64,000 nt of DNA. Origin: Pseudomonas sp. RIT-562. Lineage in GTDB: Bacteria; Pseudomonadota; Gammaproteobacteria; Pseudomonadales; Pseudomonadaceae. The stretch spans positions 124,001-188,000 of the forward strand of contig NZ_JAPJIV010000002.1 of the NCBI RefSeq assembly GCF_026241895.1, read 5' to 3'. Under the pieces are notes generated by a model. The model saw only the letters and a list, made by a program, of their open reading frames with translations. It did no database searches and was not told the DNA's origin. Numbering within the stretch: the first letter of the stretch is position 1; the number at the start of each line of letters is the position of its first letter. Below are positions 8,447 to 16,845 of the stretch, piece by piece. Both the position numbers and the translations under genes were made by a program.

Positions 8447-9559
8447 TTACAGGACGAAAGCAGGCCGGGCACCGAAGTTGGTAGCGCCATAAGCGCGGGT
8501 GTCGCGCAGGTACAACGCACGAACCCCAGCCAATGCACCATCGGTCCAGCTACCGCCACGCCACGCCATGCGCTCACCATAGTTGCGCGCGTGAATAATG
8601 TCGCCGTCAGCCACATCCTTATGCCGGAACAGACCGAGAGCCAGCATCAAAGCCGGAGCAGTGACACCTGCGGCGGCGGTCATCGTGTTGAATACGCCCT
8701 GTAAAATGCCGAGGGTCAGGGAGTTATCACCTATGGTCCCGTTACGGTTGATGATGTCTGCACTGAGAATTGGCGTTCCGCCATTACCAACGACGGTCGC
8801 GATCGGTGAATCCAATTTGGCGGTACCGGCGGTGCCCGGCGCAACCAAAGCACCATCACTTAGACGAATTGCTTTCCAAGCAGCGGAGGCAGCAGACAGA
8901 TCGGCCGTTACCGCATCGTTGTTGGGAATAATCTGGAATTCACCATCAAACAGGCGCATTCCCGCCTGAATTTCCCAGACATTGCCCACCATATCGGAAA
9001 TACCATTGGCCGAATTATCGTGCCGCCAGCTCGCCGGACCGGAGCCCGTCAGGGTTGCAGGGTCGGTAGTGGTTGTCCCTGGGGGGCCGCCATCCACGCG
9101 TCGAGCCGTTTCAAAGGTTGCGTCCGAGCTTCGGCCGTAGTTGGTGCTTCCGCGCGGAGCGAAGCCATTCTTGCTGCACCACAGCATCAGAGCCGCCCAT
9201 TCGGCATTGGTGCCGAGGTGCCAACCTGCGCCAGCAGCGCGCGCGGCATTACTGAAGGTGTCGAAGTTGTTGCTGCGAGCCGGATTCACGTTGGGCAGGC
9301 TGAGCAACTCGCCATTCTTAATGGCACCCGGGTAGGCACCGTAAAAGAATTCTGATTTTTCAATGCCGTTGACAATGAATGCTGGGTGTACACCCACCCC
9401 CAAAGAACCCGGCGCTTCGGCCACGTCTTCAAGCATGAACTTGGGAATTACGTTCATATAGCTCGGCTGACCTTTTGCGGTATACAGCACGGTTTGACGG
9501 CCGCCACTGGCTGCCTCTACTGCCGCGCGCAGGTCGTCTTTGATGAAAATTGTTGGCAT
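8447..9559 (-). CDS. Tail protein with FGE-sulfatase/C-type-lectin fold; DGR-variable-protein-like C-terminus
   Basis: A 370-residue protein sits where P2 encodes tail fibre functions, so it is likely at the distal tail and may bind the host. It has the formylglycine-generating-enzyme-like fold seen in C-type-lectin adhesins: GWHLGTNAEWAALMLWCSKN near residue 130, then ISDMVGNVWEIQAGMRLFDG near 205, and a final WRGGSWTDGALAGVRALYLR followed by TNFGARPAFVL. That C-terminal layout (RGGSW, AGV.AL, GARPAF) is the one used by variable proteins of diversity-generating retroelements. No enzymatic role is suggested. No template repeat or reverse transcriptase is visible in the window. Confidence 0.72.
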   Translation of the reverse strand: MPTIFIKDDLRAAVEAASGGRQTVLYTAKGQPSYMNVIPKFMLEDVAEAPGSLGVGVHPAFIVNGIEKSEFFYGAYPGAIKNGELLSLPNVNPARSNNFDTFSNAARAAGAGWHLGTNAEWAALMLWCSKNGFAPRGSTNYGRSSDATFETARRVDGGPPGTTTTDPATLTGSGPASWRHDNSANGISDMVGNVWEIQAGMRLFDGEFQIIPNNDAVTADLSAASAAWKAIRLSDGALVAPGTAGTAKLDSPIATVVGNGGTPILSADIINRNGTIGDNSLTLGILQGVFNTMTAAAGVTAPALMLALGLFRHKDVADGDIIHARNYGERMAWRGGSWTDGALAGVRALYLRDTRAYGATNFGARPAFVL

Positions 9560-9584
9560 GTGAAAGCTTCCTTAAGTTGCGCGC

Positions 9585-9899
9585 TTAGGCAGTTGGCCAA
9601 AGGGTGATAACGAGGGTGTTCGGGTCCAGCGGGAGACGTTGCGCTGGGGTGATCAACTCACCTTCGTCGCCGTGAATGGCCTCGCTGTACTGCGCTGGCG
9701 GTACTTCGATGATCGCGAGATAAGCACCATTCCCGCCAACCTGAGCGGTCGCACCGTTGTGGCGAATCTCGACGACTTGGCCAGAATCGGATTCGTGCTC
9801 GCTCGCGTCGACCATCACGCCGGCAACGGTGATTTGCGTACCGCTAACGCCGAAGTCAGCCACCGGCTGGCTTGGCTGCATCAATTTAATCTGAGGCAT
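9585..9899 (-). CDS. Hypothetical tail-region protein
   Basis: A 104-residue protein starting MPQIKLMQPSQPVADFGVSG, with no family I recognise. It is beta-rich by composition (TQITVAGVMVDA, VVEIRHNGATAQVG, YLAIIEVPPAQYSE) with no signal peptide or membrane segment. It lies between the fibre-like gene and the lectin-like gene with short gaps on both sides and shares their strand, so it is probably a small structural or fibre-associated protein. It could be a linker or chaperone for the lectin-like protein; the sequence does not decide. Confidence 0.55.
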   Translation of the reverse strand: MPQIKLMQPSQPVADFGVSGTQITVAGVMVDASEHESDSGQVVEIRHNGATAQVGGNGAYLAIIEVPPAQYSEAIHGDEGELITPAQRLPLDPNTLVITLWPTA

Positions 9900-9911
9900 G
9901 GAAATCTCTCG

Positions 9912-10829
9912 TTAGTTGTTGAGTTTGCTGACGCGGTAGCGCACCCGCACGTTGTCGGCGGCAGAAGCCAGCTCAAGGGTGAATCCGTTGGTGGCACGGC
10001 TTGCGACGTTCAGCGACTTGCGCTCACACGGTGCGCCCTCGGCGCTAACCACTTCAAAGTCGATCCGGTAGTCGTTGGCCGACAGCGTGCTGATCGCCAC
10101 AAACTGACTGACAGGCGTGTCCAGGTACTGCGGAAACCCCAACTCAACGCGACGCAGACTGGTCAACGTGATGTTGGCCAGGGTCGGATCGGTGGCATCG
10201 GTGCTGTTCGGTGGAATCGTGACGGTGTACAGCCGGATCGCGCCGACTGGCACCGTCTCACCGATGGCCGTGACGGCCATTTTCCAGCCGTTGGCCGACA
10301 GGTACAGATAGACCACCACGCTCGCGCTACCGGTGGAAATGTTGCTCGGGACCGAGGCCATGTTGTTGCCGCTGAGCACCGAGAAGGCCCGCCCCTTGGC
10401 GAAACACACACCCGCGTCCAGATTCAGGTTGCGCGCCGCCGTAGTGGACTTGGTGACCGTACAGCCGGACACCACGCCCCGGTTTTCAATCAGCAGCTCG
10501 CCTTCCTGCTGTAGTTGCTGCTTCAGCGCCTGCACCGAGCGGTTGGCCACGCCGACCTGATCCAAGGCGTATTTCACCGCCGCCGTCAGCTCGTCGATGT
10601 ATTCCGGCGACAGTGACGCCTGTGTTTGCTCGATGCCGGTCAAACGATCGGCCAGGCTGGCTTTGCCGCCCCGGGCAGTGTTCACCTCATCGGCGAACGC
10701 CTTGAGAAACACGTCGTTGTCGATCAGGGTTTGATAATTGGGGTTCCAAGTATCCGGGTGTTTCGGGTCAGTGGTTTCCAGCTTGCGCAAAAGCGCCTTG
10801 AAAGTCGCGCTGCCAGTAAGGTTGGCCAT
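9912..10829 (-). CDS. Putative tail fibre / baseplate-attached fibre protein
   Basis: A 305-residue protein: helical N-terminus (FKALLRKLETTDPKHPDTWN, NYQTLIDNDVFLKAFADEVN), a coiled-coil-like stretch near residues 85-115 (VQALKQQLQQEGELLIENRG), then a beta-rich C-terminal domain. The pattern of short helical anchor and beta domain suits a tail fibre or fibre connector. It follows the small fibre-start protein and precedes the lectin-like gene, matching the P2 H-G position. I do not recognise a named family, so the call depends largely on location. Confidence 0.6.
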   Translation of the reverse strand: MANLTGSATFKALLRKLETTDPKHPDTWNPNYQTLIDNDVFLKAFADEVNTARGGKASLADRLTGIEQTQASLSPEYIDELTAAVKYALDQVGVANRSVQALKQQLQQEGELLIENRGVVSGCTVTKSTTAARNLNLDAGVCFAKGRAFSVLSGNNMASVPSNISTGSASVVVYLYLSANGWKMAVTAIGETVPVGAIRLYTVTIPPNSTDATDPTLANITLTSLRRVELGFPQYLDTPVSQFVAISTLSANDYRIDFEVVSAEGAPCERKSLNVASRATNGFTLELASAADNVRVRYRVSKLNN

Positions 10830-10845
10830 GCGTTCGGGCTCCGGG

Positions 10846-11205
10846 TCAGTATTGGAAGGTCAGTTCAAAGTCCATTTCCGTTTCCGGCTCGAACTCTTTC
10901 GGGGTGATCACACGACGCCCAATCAAGGTGCCGTCAGCGGCCAGCGCCGCCACTTCACGCAGCACCCGCACCCCCACGATCGCCCCGGGCAAGGTGGCCA
11001 CCGCCTTCACGGTGACCCCGCTGACCGTGACCGCCGCCGCGATGCGGGTGAACTCGGCCTGTAGCGCCGTATCCTCCAGATCGTAGGGACGGTTACCGGT
11101 GCCAAAGGCCAGGTGCGAAATGCGCGGCAGTGCCGTGCCATTGGCGGCCGCCAAAGCGACCTTGCGCCGGTAGGCATTGCTGGCCGCGATTGCGGTGGTG
11201 CTCAT
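10846..11205 (-). CDS. Tail fibre N-terminal-like protein (P2 gpH N-terminus type)
   Basis: A 119-residue protein starting MSTTAIAASNAYRRKVALAA. The pattern of small-residue start, ISHLAFGTGNRPYD and RVLREVAALAADGTLIG resembles the N-terminal collar domain of P2-type tail fibres, here as a separate short gene. Its ATG overlaps the stop codon of gene I (ATGA) and has GGAGG four bases upstream, so it is translationally coupled. The fibre therefore looks split into a baseplate-binding part and later distal parts. Confidence 0.65.
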   Translation of the reverse strand: MSTTAIAASNAYRRKVALAAANGTALPRISHLAFGTGNRPYDLEDTALQAEFTRIAAAVTVSGVTVKAVATLPGAIVGVRVLREVAALAADGTLIGRRVITPKEFEPETEMDFELTFQY

Positions 11206-12293
11206 AGAGCCTCCTGAGTAACGGTTGAGCCGCGACGAATGCGCACCAGGCCGCTGAACCAAAGCTGATCCGGGCCTTGCACTTCGCCGAGGTTGCTGGA
11301 GCCGTCGAGGGTGTCCTCGGTGTCGGCCAGCGTTGGGTAGTAGAGGTTTCCGCTCTCGATCCCGCCGAAGCCATCAAGGGTTTCGCCGGCGATGGTGTAA
11401 GCCCCATCCAGAAAGTCAGTGCTGTCGAGGGTTTCCGGCCGCTCCAGGCGGTTGCCGCCCAGGGCGGTGCCACACAACTTGATCCGGCTCCGGCCGGTGA
11501 TGCCGAGTTGGCCACCATCCAGCGGCTCACCGGTGTAGCGCTCCGGCAGCAGATTGCTGGAACCGTCCAGCGTGCCGATGCCATCGAGCAGGTCCGCCAG
11601 CGTTTTACCGCCGAGCAGGTCGCAACCGTCCAGGGTGTCGAAGCTCGGTACCGTGATGCGCCGGCAATCCTTGAGCACCATGCGGCCGCGGGCCTTGAAG
11701 CCGGTTAGTTTGGCTTGCGCCTCAAACTCAGCCGCCGCAAACATGATGATCGCCGCAAGACGCGAGCGAGCCGGCGCATAGGCTTCACACACCACCGCGA
11801 TTTTCTTGAGCATGTCCGAAGTGGAAATACCCTCGGCGATGTTCAGGCGCAGCGCGTACTCTGCCCAGTGGTTTGTCGCAAAGCGAAAGCTACCGGCCAA
11901 CGCCGACAAGTTGCTCAGGCCGTCCAGCTTGTTGCTGCCATCGAGCAGTTCACCGCCGGCATCCAACCATTCGTGCTGTAACTGGCGATGCTCCATCAGC
12001 TCACAGCCGGGGTAACCGATGGCCGTCAGCGCCTGCTTGATCGCCCAAGGCGTGCCCCGCTTGCGGTGCCAGGCCAACGCCCCGCGAATCAGATCGCGCC
12101 GTTGTTGGTCGGTGGTGGCCAACTCCCAAAAGTCCACCGACAACGACCAGGCCAAGTGCGGCAAAAACAACTCGCTGCACTCGTCCACGTTCCACAGCGT
12201 GCGCAGATCAAGCGGCAACTGATCAACCGCGAAGGCATCAGCCACCGCACGCTCCAGCAACGTGCTGTTAAGCGGCAACAATCGACTAGACAT
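11202..12293 (-). CDS. Tail protein I with LDG-repeat C-terminal extension
   Basis: Baseplate protein of the P2 gpI family, attached with J around the hub. Residues about 1-100 and 140-185 carry the family features (LDLRTLWNVDECSELFLPHL, LAWHRKRGTPWAIKQALTAI, YALRLNIAEGISTSDMLKKI). From residue 115 the protein is unusual: nine LDG triplets occur at residues 117, 123, 221, 236, 242, 258, 295, 306 and 329, often as LDGSSNL or TLDG. At 363 residues it is about twice the length of P2 I. It starts inside the end of gene J and its stop overlaps the next start. Confidence 0.85.
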   Translation of the reverse strand: MSSRLLPLNSTLLERAVADAFAVDQLPLDLRTLWNVDECSELFLPHLAWSLSVDFWELATTDQQRRDLIRGALAWHRKRGTPWAIKQALTAIGYPGCELMEHRQLQHEWLDAGGELLDGSNKLDGLSNLSALAGSFRFATNHWAEYALRLNIAEGISTSDMLKKIAVVCEAYAPARSRLAAIIMFAAAEFEAQAKLTGFKARGRMVLKDCRRITVPSFDTLDGCDLLGGKTLADLLDGIGTLDGSSNLLPERYTGEPLDGGQLGITGRSRIKLCGTALGGNRLERPETLDSTDFLDGAYTIAGETLDGFGGIESGNLYYPTLADTEDTLDGSSNLGEVQGPDQLWFSGLVRIRRGSTVTQEAL

Positions 12294-13128
12294 AGTCGGT
12301 CACCACTTCCAGCTCGATGCCGGTGCACAACGCCGCCTGTTGCAGCTTGGCGGGGATACCGCCGGCCGGGCTTAGCAACACCGCCCGCGCCGCGCCGGGC
12401 TGGTGTAGTGCCGCGTACAAACCCGAAGGCTCGACCGCCTCACCAATGGCGAATTGCTTGGCGGTGTACGCCTTGGCCGCTGCATTGGCGGCCAACAACA
12501 GCGGCTCAGGGGCTGCGCCACTGGCCACGTACAGGCGCGCTTTCAGGACATAACGCACCACCGTGGCCGACACCACCAACACCGCGTCATTCAGCGGCCG
12601 GACGTCGTCCGCAGACAGCGCGGCCCGCACGATGGCCAACAGCGCCGGCGACGCCACCCCGTCACCACTGCGCGATAGCACGGTGATGCGTACCACCCCC
12701 GGCTCCGGCCGGTCGACAAAGGCGTCCAGCACCTCGCTGCTCGCGCTTTTCGCGTGGTACCGATAGGCGGCCAAGGGCCCGGCCGTGCTGTAGCCATACG
12801 GCGCCTGGCGGCCCCGCTCGCGATAATCATCGTCGCCTTCACCGTCCAAGCGCTTGGCATCGAGCAAGGCCAGCACATGATCCAAATCCGACCCCCTGGA
12901 ACTGGCCAGCAGCACCGACCGGGCCGCATCGTTGATCCTAGCGCGCATGGTGATGCGCTCGTAAGCCACTTCCTCCAACAACTTGACCACCGGATCGGAC
13001 TCCAACACCGCCGACCACTGGTCACCCATGGCCACCCGAAAGCGCCCGAGAATGCCTTGATACTCATCCTCATAATCCAGCGTCTCGACCAGGTCCGGCA
13101 CCGGCAACAACGACAAATCGACGTTCAT
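12286..13128 (-). CDS. Baseplate wedge protein J
   Basis: Member of the baseplate J family, which builds the wedge of contractile tails. The 280-residue length, the start MNVDLSLLPVPDLVETLDYE and the segments SSRGSDLDHVLALLDAKRLD and DDDYRERGRQAPYGYSTAGP match the family. Its first codon overlaps the stop of the gp25-like gene (ATGA) and its end overlaps gene I by eight bases. The W, J, I order is that of P2. Confidence 0.92.
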   Translation of the reverse strand: MNVDLSLLPVPDLVETLDYEDEYQGILGRFRVAMGDQWSAVLESDPVVKLLEEVAYERITMRARINDAARSVLLASSRGSDLDHVLALLDAKRLDGEGDDDYRERGRQAPYGYSTAGPLAAYRYHAKSASSEVLDAFVDRPEPGVVRITVLSRSGDGVASPALLAIVRAALSADDVRPLNDAVLVVSATVVRYVLKARLYVASGAAPEPLLLAANAAAKAYTAKQFAIGEAVEPSGLYAALHQPGAARAVLLSPAGGIPAKLQQAALCTGIELEVVTDYV

Positions 13129-13451
13129 GCCTTCACCTCCAGTATTACTTTGCTGCCCAGGTACTCACCGTGCAGCACCAGGCCGACTTGCCCATCCAAC
13201 ACGGATTCGACGCTGACCCGATCCAGTTTTATGCGGGGTTCCCAACGGCCGAGCGCGCGAGCCACTTCAGCCTGTACCGTGCTTTTCCAACCCCCGTTCA
13301 CCGGCAAGTCGACATAGCGGCGTAAATGGCTGCCGTACTCCGGACGCATCCGGCGGCTGCCCAGCGGCGTGGTCAAGATGTCCTCAATGGACTGGCGCAG
13401 ATGCGCGATGCCGGAAATGGGTTGCCCGGTGTGGCGATCCATTCCGATCAT
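13125..13451 (-). CDS. Baseplate wedge protein W (gp25-like)
   Basis: A 108-residue protein of the gpW/gp25 family, a lysozyme-like wedge component that initiates sheath assembly. Typical features are ISGIAHLRQSIEDILTTPLG, SRRMRPEYGSHLRRYVDLPV and the RWEPRI motif. It lies between the small unknown gene and J with the usual overlap to J. Confidence 0.92.
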   Translation of the reverse strand: MIGMDRHTGQPISGIAHLRQSIEDILTTPLGSRRMRPEYGSHLRRYVDLPVNGGWKSTVQAEVARALGRWEPRIKLDRVSVESVLDGQVGLVLHGEYLGSKVILEVKA

Positions 13452-13456
13452 CTACA

Positions 13457-13678
13457 TCACTCCTTGAGCAGTTCGTGTTCCGCGCTTGCGTCCAGGTAGG
13501 CCAGCGCTTCAGCATCGGATGCTGGCACGGAGAGTTGGCCTTTGAGGACGGGCAAGGCTCGCCCGGTTTTCGGAAGAATGAGGGTGCGGGATGTGTAGAG
13601 TTTGTCGCGGTAGACCTTCACCCCATTGAATGGCACTGGATTCTGTCTAGGGTTTTCTTCGTCTTTGGGTTTGTTCAC
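13457..13678 (-). CDS. Hypothetical small protein between V and W
   Basis: A 73-residue protein translated from GTG at 13678, which has GGAGAT six bases upstream; the TTG further up would read through a terminator-like hairpin. The sequence contains VYRDKLYTSRTLILPKTGRA and a short acidic tail. Such small proteins are common between V and W in Pseudomonas contractile-tail prophages, but I know no function. It is charged, soluble and has no membrane segment. Confidence 0.6.
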   Translation of the reverse strand: MNKPKDEENPRQNPVPFNGVKVYRDKLYTSRTLILPKTGRALPVLKGQLSVPASDAEALAYLDASAEHELLKE

Positions 13679-13694
13679 GGTTATCTCCAGGCGT

Positions 13695-13718
13695 AAAAAA
13701 ACCCGCAATCGGCGGGTT
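13695..13718 (-). terminator. Terminator-like hairpin downstream of V
   Basis: On the minus strand an ACCCGC/GCGGGT stem is followed by seven Ts, between gene V and the 73-residue gene. It has the form of an intrinsic terminator but lies within a gene series that should be co-transcribed. Confidence 0.5.
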
Positions 13719-13733
13719 GTGAGAAAAATACGA

Positions 13734-14327
13734 TCAGTGTTTGTGGTTGGCCGAGTTGCCGCCGGCGTCCATGATCTTGGCGGCGCCGGTGATGTCCTTG
13801 GCCACGTTCAATGCCCCGGCAATCTGCACATCTTTCGATACGCGTAACGCACCGGTGATTTCTACGTCGGCAATCAACTTGATGTTGGTGGTCGTAACCG
13901 TCACGGCGTTATCCGTGGTGACCGATTCCGTGGCGCCTACTTTGGTAACCACCCGCCCGGTCGGCAAGGTGATGGTGTAGGACTTGGCTTTCCAGTCGTA
14001 GACGAGTGAGCCGCCATCCGGGAAGCGCCACACTTCGACATGGTTGCGGTTGTCCGGAGGCGCACCGGCATCCCCGTATAGCCCGGGAATAAACGTGCCC
14101 ATACCCGCCTCACCGCTGGGGTTAAACAAAACCCCCTGCTCCCCAATGCTCGGCGCCCGCCAATGCCGCGCTTCACCAGCCGCCAGGCTATGCCAGCGCA
14201 CCCAGGCGCTAATCCATTCGCCGGACTGGACGCGCACCGCCGGCGCAACCAGATCCACCCCGACGACTACGCAGGGCATCAGCATGGCCGCGATCATGCG
14301 GTCATGCTCGGCGGTTGCGTAACTCAT
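13734..14327 (-). CDS. Baseplate spike protein V
   Basis: The membrane-piercing spike of a P2-type tail. The 197-residue protein has an OB-like N-terminal domain (VVVGVDLVAPAVRVQSGEWI, MGTFIPGLYGD), a phage-V middle segment (EVWRFPDGGSLVYDWKAKSY) and a beta-helix C-terminus with repeated hydrophobic strands. The last residues, SANHKH, carry the HxH motif that binds an iron ion at the spike tip in P2 gpV. Its start overlaps the end of the upstream gene (ATGA). Confidence 0.92.
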   Translation of the reverse strand: MSYATAEHDRMIAAMLMPCVVVGVDLVAPAVRVQSGEWISAWVRWHSLAAGEARHWRAPSIGEQGVLFNPSGEAGMGTFIPGLYGDAGAPPDNRNHVEVWRFPDGGSLVYDWKAKSYTITLPTGRVVTKVGATESVTTDNAVTVTTTNIKLIADVEITGALRVSKDVQIAGALNVAKDITGAAKIMDAGGNSANHKH

Positions 14328-14854
14328 CCCAGCGCCTCCGGAGCGACATAGTCAGCCTCATGCCCCGGCCCGATGTCTGGACTGAACCCGAACACCAGCG
14401 AACCCGGGGGCTCGTCGGGCCAAGGCCATTCCTCAACACCGAGGTAAAGCTGGTGCGTCCACTCAACCAACCAAACCACATAGCCGTCCAATTCAGGCTT
14501 CGTCCAATCTTGCATGGCCTGGACAAACTCTGCCGGCTCAACCTGTACGTCCCACGTCTGCGCCCGGAGCAACACGGCCAGTTGGGAAGCAAGTTGCACA
14601 GCCTGTTGGCAATGGCGAGGAAGAATGGGGTCGACAATGACCCGCGCCTCGAACCTGCAAATCAGCGTCGTCTCCCCGCTGCCGGTATCCTGGCCCGGCT
14701 CCATGTCAGCCAACTCGATGAACACCGCCGGCAGCGCAATACGATCCTTGATATTTGGCCAAGCCGTCACCGCCCGGATGCCTGGCAGATGACGTGACAC
14801 ATGTTGCTCGATGGCCTGATACAGCTGGTCCAGGCTAAAAGGCTCGTCAGCCAT
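14324..14854 (-). CDS. Putative tail terminator / completion protein
   Basis: A 176-residue protein starting MADEPFSLDQLYQAIEQHVS. An alpha-beta pattern (IKDRIALPAVFIELADMEPG, TTLICRFEARVIVDPILPRH, then ASQLAVLLRAQTWDV) suggests a tail-terminator or tail-completion protein, and it occupies the lambda U / P2 R-S position between Z and V. No motif settles the call. It overlaps the Z gene by eight bases and the V gene by four, so it belongs to the same coupled series. Confidence 0.55.
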   Translation of the reverse strand: MADEPFSLDQLYQAIEQHVSRHLPGIRAVTAWPNIKDRIALPAVFIELADMEPGQDTGSGETTLICRFEARVIVDPILPRHCQQAVQLASQLAVLLRAQTWDVQVEPAEFVQAMQDWTKPELDGYVVWLVEWTHQLYLGVEEWPWPDEPPGSLVFGFSPDIGPGHEADYVAPEALG

Positions 14855-15512
14855 GCGCAGTCCTCTTTAAGTACTTCTGCAGCTCGAAGTTGAATTCTTG
14901 CTGCAGGATTTCGAGTAACCGTGCATCAGCACGTTTAACCCAATTATCGAAGTGCGGCCTGGCCTGCTCGAGCGACACCTTGGCCTTGGCCAGCGGAAAG
15001 CGATTCCCGTTTTCCGCGACCCATCCCGAACTGGCACCCCGTCCTGCCGACACGGTGCTGTCCGGATAGTCGTTCGCATTGAAATGCTGACTCGCCGTGC
15101 GGATCCAGATGTCGGGTTTGTTCCCATAGACCTGCTTGAGGAAAGCTCCCTGGTAACGCCGTCCTGCTACCGACACACCGTTGCCAGTCTGCCGCGCTCG
15201 ACCGATGCGGCTGGACTCAATGGCATTGAGTCCAAACCACAATTTACCGCTGGCCGCGCCACCGGCGACGGGGTAGCTACGCAAGCGCTGTCGAACTGCG
15301 GAGACGGCAATTCGCTCCTGACGACTGACCGCCCGTGCAATGTGTGTACGCAGCCAACCCAAGGTTTTGTTGATCGCTCGACGCTGTGCGGCGGCGGCTG
15401 CTTTGGGCACTACCTTGGCAAAATCATTAAACGCCTTGAAGTCTGCGACCGACGATTGGATGGAGATCATCCCGCCGCCGGCCGAGGGCTTGAAGTAGCT
15501 ACCGACACTCAT
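14847..15512 (-). CDS. Minor tail protein Z-like
   Basis: A 221-residue protein of the lambda gpZ type, involved in head-tail joining. Visible features: RAINKTLGWLRTHIARAVSR, an arginine-rich basic segment, the glycine-rich YQGAFLKQVYGNKPDIWIRT and a helical end. It starts inside the stop of the upstream attachment gene (ATGA overlap). The position after capsid E and the attachment protein is the lambda order. Confidence 0.8.
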   Translation of the reverse strand: MSVGSYFKPSAGGGMISIQSSVADFKAFNDFAKVVPKAAAAAQRRAINKTLGWLRTHIARAVSRQERIAVSAVRQRLRSYPVAGGAASGKLWFGLNAIESSRIGRARQTGNGVSVAGRRYQGAFLKQVYGNKPDIWIRTASQHFNANDYPDSTVSAGRGASSGWVAENGNRFPLAKAKVSLEQARPHFDNWVKRADARLLEILQQEFNFELQKYLKRTAHG

Positions 15513-15829
15513 GCGCGCATCCTCAAGATCAGGGCCACCAGACCGTCGCCGCTGGGCTCCAGCTGCAGCAGGTCATAATCGCCGCCACCGTCCAGCGCAG
15601 GCAGGTCGATACTGACCAATAGGCCTTGTTCCAGCCCGAGCGAGTCGCTGACACGAATCTCAAACCGGGGCTCACGCAACCCGGTGTTGAGTTTGCCAAA
15701 CTGCGGCTGCAGCCAAGGCGCCGCGAACATGCCAAGAACCGGCGCGTCCCGGCCTTCGATTCGCGCGGTGTCGCCCAACGTTTCGAACACCACCGCATCG
15801 ACCTCGGCGACCAGATCGCGAAAGCCCAC
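15509..15829 (-). CDS. Head-tail attachment protein (lambda gpFII-type)
   Basis: A 106-residue protein translated from GTG at 15829, with GGAG eight bases upstream inside the end of the capsid gene. The sequence VGFRDLVAEVDAVVFETLGD, then VRVSD and QLEPSGDGLVALILRMRA, fits small head-tail joining proteins of the gpFII class. It lies two bases after capsid E and is coupled to Z. A longer start inside the capsid gene exists but is unlikely. Confidence 0.65.
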   Translation of the reverse strand: MGFRDLVAEVDAVVFETLGDTARIEGRDAPVLGMFAAPWLQPQFGKLNTGLREPRFEIRVSDSLGLEQGLLVSIDLPALDGGGDYDLLQLEPSGDGLVALILRMRA

Positions 15830-15831
15830 GG

Positions 15832-16827
15832 TTACAGCTCCAGCAGGATTTGCGCGAGTGGCCGGGTGCACAGGTGCAGCGGGTTAGACTGCGCTTCACC
15901 AGCCATGCCCTTGTTGAACGGCAGCGGTTCGATCTTGCTGTAGTACGGCACGCCTTCCGTGTTGACCGTTTCCATATAGTCGGCCGGGGCAAATACCGAG
16001 ATGTATAGATCCGGGACGCCCTCGGGAATCAGCAGCGCCTTGTCATCATGGATAAAGGTCACGCCGGCGATTTTGCCGCGATACCGCTCCCATACAATGC
16101 CGCCAAACTCGAAACTCTCGCGGGCATCACCCCGCAGTGCCGCCGCTTGCTGGCTGTTGAGATAGGTTTCTTTGACCGATTTATGAACCAGCAATTTATT
16201 CCAGAAATTCTTACCACACAGCGCTCGCGAGCCACTGCTGGTGACACTGCCGAGCGCGTCTTCTTGCAAATCCAACGCTTCGCCACATTTCACACGCAAC
16301 TCGGTGTCGGCGCTGTTGAGGCCCATGGACATCTTCTTGCGGGTCACACCGAAGGTCTTGTAGATGTCCAGCAGCACGGTCGAACCGTCAGCATCAAGGA
16401 TCTGACCATTGAGCGCCCCCATCCGCTGGAATTCATGCGTGGCATCCAGCTGCCGGCGCGCTTTCGCCAGACGCTTATTGACCACATCCTGCACCGCCTG
16501 CAGTTCCGAACGGGTACCGAAGGCTCGAATACCCTGGATCTCATCGGCCTTGATCGCAAAGCGTTGCGGCAGGTGCACGGTGTTGAACGGAATCAGGTTG
16601 CGCTTCGTGCCGCTGACCACCAGACCCGATGTGCCCCGCTCACCCGCCGGCACCAATGCCAGGGTGTCGCCGTCCTTTTCAATCTGCACCGTCAAGGTGG
16701 TGATGCCCTCTTCCTGAAACAGGCCGAGGCTGCTGATGCGACCAGGCAGGTATTCTTGCTCGTTGATGGCGGCAGTCAGCGAAGAAACCGAAAACGCGTC
16801 GTCGTTAAAAATTTCAATGTCAGCCAT
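15832..16827 (-). CDS. Major capsid protein E (lambda gpE family)
   Basis: Forms the phage head shell. The 331-residue length and the features MADIEIFNDDAFSVSSLTAA, PLPFNKGMAGEAQSNPLHLC and TRPLAQILLEL at the C-terminus are those of lambda-type capsid E. The ATG at 16827 has GGAG nine bases upstream. A terminator-like hairpin sits between the decoration gene and this start. The head gene order is protease, decoration, capsid as in lambda. Confidence 0.93.
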   Translation of the reverse strand: MADIEIFNDDAFSVSSLTAAINEQEYLPGRISSLGLFQEEGITTLTVQIEKDGDTLALVPAGERGTSGLVVSGTKRNLIPFNTVHLPQRFAIKADEIQGIRAFGTRSELQAVQDVVNKRLAKARRQLDATHEFQRMGALNGQILDADGSTVLLDIYKTFGVTRKKMSMGLNSADTELRVKCGEALDLQEDALGSVTSSGSRALCGKNFWNKLLVHKSVKETYLNSQQAAALRGDARESFEFGGIVWERYRGKIAGVTFIHDDKALLIPEGVPDLYISVFAPADYMETVNTEGVPYYSKIEPLPFNKGMAGEAQSNPLHLCTRPLAQILLEL

Positions 16828-16845
16828 GAAGCAATCTCCGGAAAA

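Noticed and set aside
8447..9559. Calling the lectin-like tail protein a formylglycine-generating enzyme
   Set aside because: The fold similarity is real but the setting is a tail operon and no catalytic cysteine pair or sulfatase partner is present; a binding role fits better.
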